This document shows positions 51,677 to 61,200 of a stretch of DNA of 64,000 bases, piece by piece. The DNA comes from Nannocystis exedens (lineage in GTDB: Bacteria > Myxococcota_A > Polyangia > Nannocystales > Nannocystaceae). The translations under genes were made by a program, and so were the position numbers. Each line of letters begins with the position of its first letter. The stretch's first letter is position 1. The notes under the pieces were generated by a model. It made no database searches. It worked only from the letters and a program-made list of their open reading frames with translations, and was not told the DNA's origin. Location of the stretch: the NCBI RefSeq assembly GCF_002343915.1, contig NZ_NETK01000001.1, positions 9,944,001-10,008,000 of the forward strand, written 5' to 3'.

Positions 51677-52338
51677 TTGTTGCCGGCCTTGATGGCGGGC
51701 TTGATGGCGGCGCGGATGGTCACGAAGCCGTTGTTGGCGCCGGGGACCGGGCCGCGCACGAGGATCAGGCCGCGCTCGGCGTCGATCTTGACGATCTCGA
51801 GGTTCTGCAGGGTGACGCGCTCGTGGCCCATGTGGCCGGTCATGCGCTTGCCGCGGTGGACGCGGCCGGGGGTCTTGCGGCAGCCGATCGAGCCGCCGTG
51901 GCGGAAGAACTCGTGCTGGCCGTGGCTGTTCTTCTCGCCCTCCATGTTGTGGCGCTTGATGACGCCCTGGTAGCCCTTGCCCTTGGAGGTGCCGGTGACG
52001 TCGACGCGGGCGCCCTCCTTGAACAGGTCGGCGCCGAGCTGGCTGCCGACCGGGTGGGCGGCGAGCGCCGCGGCGGGGACGCGGAACTCCTTGTGGACGT
52101 AGAAGGTGCCGACCTTGGCGGCCTCGGCGGCGCCCTTCTCGGGCTTGCTGGCGCGCGAGGCCTTCTTCTCGGCGAAGCCGACCTGCAGGGCCGTGTACGT
52201 GTCGCGCTCGGCGGTGCGGTGGGCGGTGACGGTGTTGCCGGCGACGTGCAGGACGGTGACGGGGACGCGGTCACCCTCGTCCTTGAACACCTGCGTCATT
52301 CCAAGCTTTTTGGCGATGAGACCGATCTGGAAATTCAT
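51667..52338 (-). CDS. rplC: 50S ribosomal protein L3
   Basis: 223 residues. IGLIAKKLGMTQVFKDEGDRVPVTVL at the start, TGTSKGKGYQGVIKRHNMEG, SHGQHEFFRHGGSIG and GRVHRGKRMTGHMGHERVTLQNLEIVKID are family landmarks; the length is typical. It is not beside rpsJ, rplD or rplW as in most bacteria; its neighbours are rlmE and tatD. It could be a displaced or second copy. A TTCG-loop hairpin lies 15 nt before the ATG, identical in sequence to one before glyA. Confidence 0.93.
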   Translation of the reverse strand: MNFQIGLIAKKLGMTQVFKDEGDRVPVTVLHVAGNTVTAHRTAERDTYTALQVGFAEKKASRASKPEKGAAEAAKVGTFYVHKEFRVPAAALAAHPVGSQLGADLFKEGARVDVTGTSKGKGYQGVIKRHNMEGEKNSHGQHEFFRHGGSIGCRKTPGRVHRGKRMTGHMGHERVTLQNLEIVKIDAERGLILVRGPVPGANNGFVTIRAAIKPAIKAGNNKP

Positions 52339-52352
52339 GGGGCTCCGGAGCT

Positions 52353-52368
52353 CAGGCCCGAAGGGCCG
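52353..52368 (-). promoter_or_regulatory. Leader hairpin upstream of rplC
   Basis: Minus-strand GGCCC-TTCG-GGCC, ending 14 nt before the L3 start codon and matching the glyA leader element. It may block or position the ribosome. No other leader structure was identified in 52339-52504. Confidence 0.4.
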
Positions 52369-52504
52369 TGAGGTGTTGCGGCGCGGCTTCCTTCACGTTG
52401 GAATCAGCGAAGAGCGAGGCGCCGCAGGGACGGGGAAGGTGCCCGCGATCGCGCCGGGCGTCAACCTGCGGGCGCGCCGGGGCGCGGACGGCGGTGGATT
52501 TGCC

Positions 52505-53317
52505 TCACGCGCTCGCGGGGGCCGGCAGGCGGAAGAAGGTTCGGGCGTTGGCGCCGGCCTGCACGGCCAGGGCGGCCGGATCCTCGCGGCGGACGCCGGC
52601 GAGGTGCGCGCAGGTGAAGGCGACGTTGGCCGGCTCGTTCTTGCGGCCGCGCACGGGTACCGGGGCGAGGTAGGGGGCGTCGGTCTCGAGCAGGAGGCGG
52701 TCGGCGGGGCACAGCCGGGCCGCGTCGCGCAGGCCCTCGGCCTGGGGGAAGGTGGCGATGCCCGAGAAGGACAGGAGGTAGCCGCGCGCGAGCCACTGCT
52801 CGGCCTCGGCGGGGGTGCCGGTGAAGCAGTGGACGACGCCGCGGCGCGGCAGCGGCGGGGCGTCGTCGAGGATGGCGAGGGCGTCGGCGTGGGCGTCGCG
52901 GATGTGCAGGACCAGCGGCTTGTCGAGGTCGCGGGCGATCTCGCGGTGGGCGGCCAAAGCGCGTTTTTGCGCGTCGGGCGGGCTGCGGTTGTAGTGGTAG
53001 TCGAGGCCGGTCTCGCCGACGGCGACGACCTTGGCGCCGCGGGCGAGGGCGGCGATCTCGGCCAGGGCGGCCTCGTCGGCCTCGCTGGCGTCGTGCGGGT
53101 GGATGCCGACGGCGGCGAACAGGTGGGCGTGCGGGGCGACCAGCGCGACGGCCCGCGGGGCGCTCGCGCGCGAGCAGCCGACGTGGATCATCTGCTCGAC
53201 GCCGGCGTCGGCGGCCCGCTGCAGGGTGGCGGCGAGGTCGTCGATCATCGGCGCGTAGTCGAGGTGGCAGTGGGTGTCGACGAGGCCGGGAAAGCGGGGC
53301 GGGCGCGGCGCGGGCAT
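52505..53317 (-). CDS. tatD: TatD-family DNase/metal-dependent hydrolase
   Basis: 270 residues. LVDTHCHLDYAP at the N-terminus gives the HxH metal ligands, VAVGETGLDYHYNRSP, VVHCFTGTPAEAEQWLARGYLLSFSGI and LLLETDAPYLAPVPVRGRKNEPANV with the final Asp and the P-RG-KNEP motif. Probable 3'-5' exonuclease or deoxyribonuclease in DNA repair or fragmentation. Two nt downstream of the methyltransferase-like lipoprotein on the same strand, so the pair is one transcript. Confidence 0.94.
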   Translation of the reverse strand: MPAPRPPRFPGLVDTHCHLDYAPMIDDLAATLQRAADAGVEQMIHVGCSRASAPRAVALVAPHAHLFAAVGIHPHDASEADEAALAEIAALARGAKVVAVGETGLDYHYNRSPPDAQKRALAAHREIARDLDKPLVLHIRDAHADALAILDDAPPLPRRGVVHCFTGTPAEAEQWLARGYLLSFSGIATFPQAEGLRDAARLCPADRLLLETDAPYLAPVPVRGRKNEPANVAFTCAHLAGVRREDPAALAVQAGANARTFFRLPAPASA

Positions 53318-53319
53318 GG

Positions 53320-53982
53320 TCAGCGGTTCATGGCGAAGATGAGGAAGTACTGGTGCGGGAGGAAGTCCTCCTCGCGCTCGAGGGCGAAGCCGGCCTGCTG
53401 CAGCTCGCCGACGATGGCGTCGCGCGAGAGCCTGTACTTCGGGTCAGGTGCGAACTTCTCCGGCGGCTGGGCGTCGGGCCGGAAGTCGACGATCGCGAGG
53501 TAACCGCCGGGCTTGAGCGCGTCGTGGACTTTCTTGAAGTAGCGCACGCGGTCGCGCAGATAGGCGTAGGTGTTGGCGACGAACACGAGGTCGACGGCCT
53601 TCTCGGGCAGCGCCGGGTCGTCGTAGAAGGCGAGGTGCGGCTGGATGTTGGGGGTGCCCCAGCTCTCGCGCTGCGACTCGATGTGGGCCCGGAACTCGTC
53701 GTCGATGTCGACGGCGTAGACGGTGCCGGTCGGGACCTGCTGGGCCAGCCGGCGCGAGAAGTAGCCGGAGCCGGCGCCGATGTCGGCGATCACGGCGCCC
53801 TTGTCGGGGATCGGGAGGGCGCGGACGATCCGGTCGGGCATCTCCCACGACTCGCGCTCCTCGCTCTCCATGGTGGCGATCGCCGCCTTGGGGTCGTCGT
53901 AGTCCATGTCGGCGACGACCTCGCGCTTGCGACACCCGACGGCAGCGACCACGAGCACGGCGGCGAGGAGGGGGCGATGCAT
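53320..53982 (-). CDS. Methyltransferase-fold lipoprotein
   Basis: 220 residues. Signal peptide with lipobox VVAAVGC near residue 17, then a class I methyltransferase fold: VIADIGAGSGYFSRRLA (motif I), YAVDIDDEFRAHIESQRE (motif II), VDLVFVANTYAYLRD and PGGYLAIVDFRPD. An extracytoplasmic methyltransferase is unusual because SAM is cytoplasmic; the lipobox may be misread or the protein may act differently. Two nt upstream of tatD. Confidence 0.82.
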   Translation of the reverse strand: MHRPLLAAVLVVAAVGCRKREVVADMDYDDPKAAIATMESEERESWEMPDRIVRALPIPDKGAVIADIGAGSGYFSRRLAQQVPTGTVYAVDIDDEFRAHIESQRESWGTPNIQPHLAFYDDPALPEKAVDLVFVANTYAYLRDRVRYFKKVHDALKPGGYLAIVDFRPDAQPPEKFAPDPKYRLSRDAIVGELQQAGFALEREEDFLPHQYFLIFAMNR

Positions 53983-54070
53983 GTCCGTCAGCTTACGCGT
54001 GAGCCCGGGCCCGCGGGAAGTGCCCGCGCCCCGTTCGAGGCCGGCCCGAGTCGGCTACACTCCGCGGCCG

Positions 54071-54874
54071 ATGGCTGAGCCCGGAACAGCGAGCGCGGCG
54101 CGCGTCCGCCAGGAAGCGAAGGGTCGCGAGCTGCTCGCCGACTCGGGCGCGCTGTGGAGCGCGCTGCCGGTGGAGTGGCCGCGCGAGGCCGAAGGCGGGT
54201 CGGCCGCGGCGCTGCCCGGCTGGGGCTGGCGGGTGCGTCGCTCGCTGGCGGCGCTGCTGCTGCGGCCGCGGCGGAGCTTTCAACACGTCCATGAACCGGT
54301 CGACCACGGCGCGGCGCTGCGGCTGCTGCTGACCGTGCGGCTGCCGCTGTGGGCGGCGCTGCTGGTGACGCTGGGCGTTACAGGCCCGACAGCCGCGGTC
54401 CAGGAGGGGATCCCGCTGTTCGACGCGCGCCTGGTCGAGGCGCTGTCGCTGTGGCTGCTGCTGATGGCCCCGGTCGGGGTGCCGCTGCTGTACGCCGGCC
54501 TGGGGATCGCCACCCACGTGGCCCTGGCGCTGACCGGCGGGGCGCCGCGCTCGATCGCGGCGACGATGCGGGCCGTCGGCTACGCCCTGGCGCCCGCGCT
54601 GCTGGGGGTCGCGGCGCTCGACCTGCCGCTGTTCCTCGGACAGCTGACGCTGCCGGTCTACCTCGGCGGGCTGGGGGCGCTGACCCTGCTGACGTTCGTG
54701 GTCGCCGGCAACGCGCTCACCGGGACGCACCAGGTCCCGCCGATCCGCGGGTTCGTGGTCGCGCTGGTGCCAGCCGCGATGTTCGCCGCGACGCAGGCGC
54801 TCCGCGCCGTGCTCGCGCTCGGCGAGCTGCCCGGCTACGCGCCGCCGCCGGGGCTGCCGTACCTGGTGCCTTGA
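54071..54874 (+). CDS. Yip1-domain-like multi-pass membrane protein
   Basis: 267 residues. A cytoplasmic N-terminus of about 75 residues, then four to five hydrophobic segments (LLTVRLPLWAALLVTLGVTG, LSLWLLLMAPVGVPLLYAGL, ALAPALLGVAALDLPLFL, LGALTLLTFVVAGNA, FVVALVPAAMFAATQALR). RSIAATMRAVGYALAPALLG is the usual Yip1 signature region. Function unknown; such proteins often accompany transport or differentiation genes. Ends 3 nt before array V. Confidence 0.72.
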   Translation: MAEPGTASAARVRQEAKGRELLADSGALWSALPVEWPREAEGGSAAALPGWGWRVRRSLAALLLRPRRSFQHVHEPVDHGAALRLLLTVRLPLWAALLVTLGVTGPTAAVQEGIPLFDARLVEALSLWLLLMAPVGVPLLYAGLGIATHVALALTGGAPRSIAATMRAVGYALAPALLGVAALDLPLFLGQLTLPVYLGGLGALTLLTFVVAGNALTGTHQVPPIRGFVVALVPAAMFAATQALRAVLALGELPGYAPPPGLPYLVP

Positions 54875-54877
54875 GCG

Positions 54878-54975
54878 CTGGCTTCCGGGGCATGTCGGAG
54901 AGGACATGCGGCGAGGAACATGGTTTGAAGGCCATGGTCTGGAGGACATGGCCTCGGGGCAATGTCTTTCGGCGG
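54878..54975. repeat. 14-bp-period array V (longest, 7 units)
   Basis: Cores at 54878 (CTG), then ATG at 54892, 54906, 54920, 54934, 54948 and 54962, exactly 14 bp apart. Every unit has a different spacer. It begins 3 nt after the stop of the Yip1-like gene. Confidence 0.93.
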
Positions 54976-55127
54976 GCCGCAGCTCGGGCCGGGAGCCGGA
55001 AAGCGGCGGGCGGCGTCGGCGCGGAGCCGCGCGCGAGCGCCGGTCGTCTCGCCGGCGCAGCCAGGCCGGCGACGCTGGCCCTGGCGCAGGGACGGGGCGC
55101 TCGGCCCGGCCGAGCCGGAGCGGCATG

Positions 55128-55227
55128 AGGTGAAACACGACATGTCGCCGGGGACATGGTCCTGGCGACATGTCTGGAGGGGCAGCGCTACGGCTGGCCC
55201 TGGCGACATGTCTGGAGGGGCAGCGCC
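55128..55227. repeat. 14-bp-period array V2 with an internal 29-nt duplication
   Basis: Cores at 55128 (AGG), 55142, 55156 and 55170 (ATG) and 55184 (AGC), then out of phase at 55208 (ATG) and 55222 (AGC). The string from 55161 to 55188 is repeated at 55199-55226. This is a recent copy of two units, 38 bp away, and not a multiple of 14. It ends just before the next gene's stop. Confidence 0.85.
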
Positions 55228-55232
55228 AGCGC

Positions 55233-55931
55233 TCAGCCGGCCTTGGGGGCGGCGGCGTCGCCGGGGACGCCGAGGACCTCTTGAATGGCGGTGTTGAGGC
55301 CGGACAGGTCGGCCGGGGCGACGCCGGAGTACTTCACGGCGTTGCGGCCGTCGGCGAACATGACGGTGCGGCTCTTGGTGATGTTGTACCAGCCGTCGAA
55401 GGCGTCGTTCTTGCCGCCCTCGTCGGCCGGGACGACCAGCGGGATGGTGACGCCGAGCTCGGTGCGCAGGGCCTTGACCTTGGCCTCGAGGGCCGCGCGG
55501 TCGCCGGTGGGGGTGGTGGCCTTGCCGTCCTTGATGTCGGTGATGACGGCGAACGCCTTGAGCTTGTCCTCGCCGTACTTCTGGACCAGCGCGTCGAGGT
55601 TCTTGATGTCGTTCTTGAAGGCCTCGTCGTCGATGGTGCCGACGGCCATGATCTTCGGGCTGCCGCCGAACTTGCAGACCTGGCAGTACTTCTCGCCGCT
55701 GTCGCAGTTGACGATCTCGAACGGCTTGAACTTGCCGCCGACCCCGAGGCCGCTGTCGGCGAGGACGGGCTGCTCGGCGGGCTTGGCCGGGGCCGCCTCG
55801 ACCGGCTTGTCGGCGGGGGCGGGCGCGGCCGGCTTGGCGGCCTCGGGGGCAGGGGCTGGCTTGGTGGTCTCGCCGCCGCAGGCTGCGGCGAGGAGCACGG
55901 CGAGGGCGAGGCTCGAGCGGGTCGTGAGCAT
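55233..55931 (-). CDS. Lipoprotein with thioredoxin-like fold
   Basis: 232 residues. Lipobox LLAAAC, an Ala/Pro/Lys linker, then a domain resembling thioredoxin-like thiol proteins: FEIVNCDSGEKYCQVCKFGG with a CxxC (CQVC), and TELGVTIPLVVPADEGGKND with WYNITKSRTVMFADGRNAV. A CxxC in a lipoprotein suggests periplasmic disulfide handling or cytochrome maturation. ATG 55931 with GGAGGA upstream. The gap 55932-56173 shows nothing. Confidence 0.8.
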   Translation of the reverse strand: MLTTRSSLALAVLLAAACGGETTKPAPAPEAAKPAAPAPADKPVEAAPAKPAEQPVLADSGLGVGGKFKPFEIVNCDSGEKYCQVCKFGGSPKIMAVGTIDDEAFKNDIKNLDALVQKYGEDKLKAFAVITDIKDGKATTPTGDRAALEAKVKALRTELGVTIPLVVPADEGGKNDAFDGWYNITKSRTVMFADGRNAVKYSGVAPADLSGLNTAIQEVLGVPGDAAAPKAG

Positions 55932-56173
55932 GGATTCTTCCTCCGAGTGGCGGCCATTTTGTCCGGGCGAGCCGCGCGGCGCCAGCCGCTCGCAGGCAAA
56001 TCGCCGCCTGGCGCCGCGCACGCGCGCGGGGGCGCAAAGCCTCGCCACGCGGCCGCGAGCGCACCGCGATTCGTGGGTCCTCGCGTCGCGGGCCGGGCGT
56101 GCAGAGGACGGCGCACGAGCCTCCATGGCGGCACCCGGCGGCTCCCCCGGGCGATCGCGGGGCGACCCGGGGC

Positions 56174-57271
56174 TCACGGACACAGCGGGCTCGACGGTTC
56201 GAGGCAGGCGAGGCCGGCGACGATCTCGACGCGATGGTTGGCGCGCCGACCCTCGTCGCTGTCGTTGTCGGCGATCGGCTGGTCGGCGCCGCGGCTGCGC
56301 ACCTCGAGCGCGTGGTGGACGAAGCCGCGATCGATCAACACGGCGCGCGCCTTGTCGGCCATGTCGAGGCCGAGCTGACGCGCCTCGGCCGGGGGCATGC
56401 CGGCGGCGGTGTGGCCCTCGAGCACGAACACGCCGCGGGTGGAGAGGCGCTGGCCGAGCTGCTTGCGCCGCGCGTCGAGCTCGAGGAAGCCGTCGGGGTC
56501 GAGCTCGCGGGTGACGGGGTCGTAGCCGATGCGGACGACGAAGCGCCCGCAGTCGGCGACGAGCGCCTCGGGGCAGCCGTCGTCGTCCTGCTCGCCGTTG
56601 ACGGTCTCGGGCTCGTCGCGGCAGTCGCGGCGGTGGATCCCGCGCTCGAGCTTGCCGTCGCAGTTGATCCACTCGCTGCCGGTCCAGCGCGCGGCGTCGA
56701 GGAGGCCGTCGCCGTCGTTGTCGCGATCGGGGCAACCGTCGTCGTCGGCGAAGCGGTCGTGATCCTCGGGGTCGTCGCGGCAACGATCGAGGGCATCGGC
56801 GACGCCGTCGGCGTCGAGATCGGGGGCGAAGGGCGGACAGACGCGCCGGAGCTGGACCCAGCTGCCGGCCCACAGATCGTCGGCAGGACCGCCCGGGACG
56901 CCGTGCACGACGAGCGCGACGCGAGCGGCGGGGCGGACCTCGGCGCGCACGCGCGCGAGCAGGTCGACGCCGAGCCGGCGCATCCGCGCGTGGACCTGCG
57001 CCGGGTCGGCGCCGGCGCGCGCGGCCGCGGCCATGTGGACGCCGAGCTCGACGCGCAGCCGGGGATCGGCGCGCAGGCGGGCGATCCATTCGTCGAGCTC
57101 GGCGAGGCCGTCGGGGTCGAGCTGGAGGGGGATGGCGGTCGCGGCGTAGGGAATGGTGGCGAGGATCGCCGCGCACTCCGAGACCGGGGGCGGCTGCGGC
57201 CGCTCGGGGACTTGCGGGCCGCTGCAGGCCAGGAAGGCGGCCAGCGAGGCAGTGGCGGAGGTGCGTCGCAC
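56174..57271 (-). CDS. OmpA-like lipoprotein with TSP3-type calcium repeats
   Basis: 365 residues from GTG 57271. Lipobox-like end LAAFLAC, then an OmpA-unlike helical region. Aspartate-rich thrombospondin-type-3 repeats follow (DLDADGVADALDRCRDDPEDHDRFADDDGCPDRDNDGDGLLDA), and an OmpA-family peptidoglycan-binding domain (FLELDARRKQLGQRLS, EARQLGLDMADKARAVLIDRG, RRANHRVEIV) closes the protein. It would tether the outer envelope to peptidoglycan. Confidence 0.85.
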   Translation of the reverse strand: MRRTSATASLAAFLACSGPQVPERPQPPPVSECAAILATIPYAATAIPLQLDPDGLAELDEWIARLRADPRLRVELGVHMAAAARAGADPAQVHARMRRLGVDLLARVRAEVRPAARVALVVHGVPGGPADDLWAGSWVQLRRVCPPFAPDLDADGVADALDRCRDDPEDHDRFADDDGCPDRDNDGDGLLDAARWTGSEWINCDGKLERGIHRRDCRDEPETVNGEQDDDGCPEALVADCGRFVVRIGYDPVTRELDPDGFLELDARRKQLGQRLSTRGVFVLEGHTAAGMPPAEARQLGLDMADKARAVLIDRGFVHHALEVRSRGADQPIADNDSDEGRRANHRVEIVAGLACLEPSSPLCP

Positions 57272-57441
57272 GCTGGGGGATCAGGATAGCGCGAGGGCGA
57301 CGGGCGAACCCGAGTTCTTCGCCCAGCGGCGCGTGGGTGGGCCTGCCGGGTTCGCCGGCGCCACGAGGGGCGGTGCGTCACGGCTGGAGCTCGCGGCCGC
57401 GCGTCTGGTCAAACGGGGCGCGCGGCGGATAGGGTGGGTGC

Positions 57442-58146
57442 ATGCGCCGGTCGCGGGTCGTCGTGGTGATCGTGGTGGTCGGATGCTCGGGCGGCCCGGC
57501 GTCGCCGGGCGCGAGCGAGGCCACCGAGACGGCAGGCACCGGCGCGACGGCGACGACGGGCGCGGGTTCGAGTGCGACCACGGGCGACGAGTCCGCCAGC
57601 GAGCCGGCGCCGACGACGGGGTCGTCGACGTCGACCGGGGCGCCGTCGACCGACGTGTCGTCGACGACGTCCGCGCCGGCGGTGTACTGCCAGGGCTTCG
57701 ACCGCGACGCGCCGGCGCCGTTCTTCGAGCTGGCGGTGAAGGGCGGGGCGCCGTTGGTCGACGGCGCGGTGTTGCCGCTCGAGTGCGGCGGGCAGGGCCT
57801 GTGGATGTTCGGGCTGTACCCGTCGCTCGGCGGCTTCGACCCGGGCGGCTACCACCCGGAGGTGTCGGTGGTGGTCGACGTCGAGGGCTACAACATCGGG
57901 CCGACCGGACACTTCTACCAGCGCGACGGCGAGTCGTACTACATCGGCTGCGAGACGCTCGACGGCGGGGTGGCCGGGGTCGTGCCGGTGTTCCCGCCCG
58001 ACGAGCTGGCCAAGCTGTCCGAGGTCGACGGGCTGCCGGCGCAGGTCCACGTCGAGGTCGAGACGCCCGACGGTCCGCTGGCCGTCGACGCGCTCGTGAC
58101 GCTGTCGGCGCCGCCCGAGCTGGTGCAGCTCGGCTGCGTGCTGTGA
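57442..58146 (+). CDS. Lipoprotein of unknown function
   Basis: 234 residues. Signal peptide RRSRVVVVIVVVGC with its lipobox at residue 15, a Thr/Ser/Gly/Ala linker of about 65 residues, and a globular part without recognised domain: CGGQGLWMFGLYPSLGGFDPGGYHPEVSVVVDVEGYNIG and PVFPPDELAKLSEVDGLPAQVHVEVETPDGPLAVDALV. Divergent from the OmpA-like gene with a 170-bp intergenic region. Confidence 0.8.
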   Translation: MRRSRVVVVIVVVGCSGGPASPGASEATETAGTGATATTGAGSSATTGDESASEPAPTTGSSTSTGAPSTDVSSTTSAPAVYCQGFDRDAPAPFFELAVKGGAPLVDGAVLPLECGGQGLWMFGLYPSLGGFDPGGYHPEVSVVVDVEGYNIGPTGHFYQRDGESYYIGCETLDGGVAGVVPVFPPDELAKLSEVDGLPAQVHVEVETPDGPLAVDALVTLSAPPELVQLGCVL

Positions 58147-58162
58147 GGCGACGCTACGGTAC

Positions 58163-58235
58163 ATGTCCGAAAGGGCATGTTTTTATGGACATGATGCGTG
58201 GGGCATGACCCCTGGGGCATGTTTCTTCCGGGATG
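58163..58235. repeat. 14-bp-period array W
   Basis: ATG cores at 58163, 58177, 58191, 58205, 58219 and 58233, exactly 14 bp apart, six CATG-like in series. It lies between the lipoprotein stop (58146) and the hybrid kinase stop (58264), a convergent junction. Confidence 0.93.
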
Positions 58236-58263
58236 GAGCACGCCGAGCGGCCGGCCCCGGCGA

Positions 58264-61200
58264 TCAGGGGGCCTGCGGGGCGAGGCTCGCGGGCGCACGG
58301 CCCTCGGCCGCGGCGGCGTCGGGCGGGAGCAGGGGCAGCCACATGCGCACGGCGGTGCCGCGACCGAGCTCGCTGTCGATGCGGATCGTGCCGCCGTGGG
58401 CGCGGACGAACTTCTGCGCCATCGACAGCCCGAGGCCGGTGCCCTTGCCGGGCGGCTTGGTGGTGTAAAACGGCTCGAACACGCGCGGGAGGTCGGCGGC
58501 GGCGATGCCGACGCCGGTGTCGCGGATGACGATCTCGGCGCCCGCGCGGCCGTCGCTGTCGGGGGCGCTGCGGGCCTGGATCTCGATGACGCCGCCCGGG
58601 CCGGTGGCGTCGGCGGCGTTGCCGAACACGTTGAGCAGGGCGGACTCGAGCGACGGGCGGTGGACCACCAGCGCCGGCAGCGAGTCGCCGGCGAACCCCG
58701 CGACGAGGCGGATGCCGCGCTCGTCGGCCTCGGGCCGCACCAGCTCGAGCAGCCAGCGGAGCACCTGGTCCAGCTCGCAGCGCTCGGCGCCGGGCGGGCG
58801 CCGGCGGGTGTACGCGAGCAGGGCGTCGACCAGCGCGGCGCAGCGCTGCGAGTGCCGCTCGATCCGCTCGAGGGCGCGGCGTATGAACGGGTCGCGCGGG
58901 CTGCGGCGCAGCAGCATCTGCGCGCTCATGCGGATCACGGCGACGGGGTTGTTGAGCTCGTGCGAGAGGCCGGCCACCAGCGCGCCGACGGCCGCCATCT
59001 TGCTCGACTGGACCAACTGATCCTGGGCGTCCTGGAGGGCCTGCAGGGCCTGCTCGAGCGCCTGCTTCTGACGCACGACCTCGAGGTGGGTGCGGTGCAG
59101 GCGGAGCGCGGCGCGGACGCGCGAGCGCAGCTCGACGGCGGCGAACGGCTTGGGCAAGTAGTCGTCGGCGCCGACGTCGAGGCCGCGGGCGGTCTCCTCG
59201 CGGCTGGCCTTGGCGCTGAGGAGGACGACGGGGACGTCGCGCAGGTCGTCGTCGCGCTTGAGGCGGGTGACGAGCTCGTAGCCGTCCATCTCCGGCATCA
59301 TGACGTCGGCGAGGATGACGTCGGGCCGGCGCGCGCGGGCGGCCTGGAGGGCGAGGGCGCCGTTGGCGGTGAGCTCGACGGCGTAGTCGTTCCCGAGGAC
59401 CGCGGCGATGTAGGCCCGCATGTCGGGGTTGTCGTCGGCGACGAGGAGGCGCGGCAGGTCGGGCCGGGGCTCGGGGCGCGCGTCGTCGGCGAGGACGTCG
59501 AAGCGGCCGGGGCGGGCGGCGTTCGGCTGGGGGACGGCTTCGAGGTCGACGAGGCGATCGGCGTCGATCGGCAGGTCGACGACGAAGCTGGCGCCCTCGC
59601 CGAGCGCGCTGTGGAGCTCGACGACGCCGCCGAGCTCCTCGGCGAACTCGCGCACGATCGCCAGGCCGAGGCCGGTGCCCTCGTGCTTGCGGGTGATCGA
59701 GCTGTCGAGCTGCTCGAAGCGCTGGAACACGCGCTCGTGCTCTTCGGGGGCGATGCCGGGGCCGGTGTCGCGGACGGTGAGGCGCAGGCGCGCGCGGTCG
59801 CGGCGGGCGAGCGCGACGGTGACGGCGCCGCCGGCGGGGGTGAACTTGAGGGCGTTGCCGAGGAGGTTGAGCAGGATCTTCTCGAACATGCGCCGGTCGA
59901 GCGGGACGGCGCCGAGGTCGTCGGCGAGCTCGTGCCGCAGGTCGATGCCGGCGGCCTGGGCGGCCGGCTCGGCGTCGAGGACGATGCCCTCGACGAGGTC
60001 GCGGACGGCGACCGGCTCCCAGGTGGGCCGCAGCTTGCCGGCCTCGAGCTTCTGATAGTCGAGGATGTCGTCGACGAGCCGGCCGAGGCGCGAGGCGTTG
60101 CGCCACATGCGGGTCAAGGCGCCGCGGACCGGCTCGCCGAGCGGCGCGTCGCCGTCGAGCAGCGACTCGAGCGGACCGAGGAGCAGCGCCAGCGGGGTCC
60201 GCAGCTCGTGGCTGATGGTGGTGAGGAACTCGCTCTTGGCCCGCAGGGCGGCGTCGGCGGCCTCCTTGGCCCGCTGCAGCTCGAGCTCCATGCGCTTGCG
60301 CTCGGTGATGTCGACGTAGATCCCGAGCAGCCCGCTGACCTCGCCCTGGTCGTCGCGGATCGGGACCTTGCTGGTCAGCAGGTAGGTGTCGGTGCCGTCG
60401 AACATGCGCATCGGCTCCTCGATGTTGAGGATCGGGACGCCGTCGCCCAAGACCTTGCGGTCCATGGTGCGGAAGAAGTCGGCCTCCTCGCGCGAGGCGC
60501 AGATGTCGTAGTCGGTCTTGCCGATCAGCTCGTCGGGGCTGGTGAGGCGGAGGCGCTGGAGGAAGTGCTGGTTGCAGCCGAGGTAGCGGCACTCGCGGTC
60601 CTTCCAAAAAATCCCCTGCGGGAGGTTGGCGAGCACGTACTTGAAGACCGCCTGCTGGCTGGCGTAGCGCTCGATCGTCCGCTCGCGCTCGGTGACGTCG
60701 AGGGCGACGCCGATGAAGCCGCACAGCTCGCCGCTGCCGCCGACGCGGAGCGGGCTGTAGTGAGCCTCGTAGACGACGCCGCGCAGGTCGCCGACCATCG
60801 ACAACGATTCGCCGGCGAGCGCCCGGCGGGCGGCGTCGACGACCCACGGGATGTCGGCGTAGGCCTCGAAGATCGAGCGGCCGACGTCGTTGCCGGGGTT
60901 CGGGCGCAGCGGACGGAGGCCGTGGGCCTCGTTCAAGGTGAGAATGCCGCGGGCGTCGCAGGCGAACAGCACGACGGGGGCGTGGCTGAGGAGCGTGCGG
61001 AGGTGCTCGTCCGACTGGAGGTCGGGAGCGACGAGCGGCGCGGGCTCGGGGCGGAGCACGACCCAGGCGCCCTCCGGGCGCGGGACGACGTGCGCGGCGA
61101 GCCGGGCGCCGCGGCCGTCGTCGAGGGAGAAACGAGCCTCGTCGGTGCCGCGACAGGCCTGGTCGAGCGTCGAGTCGGGCAGCAGCGCGGCGAGGTCGCG

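Noticed and set aside
54878..54975. Arrays as a coding repeat
   Set aside because: A 14-bp period shifts frame at each unit, and most arrays lie between genes; the few read through are incidental to longer genes.
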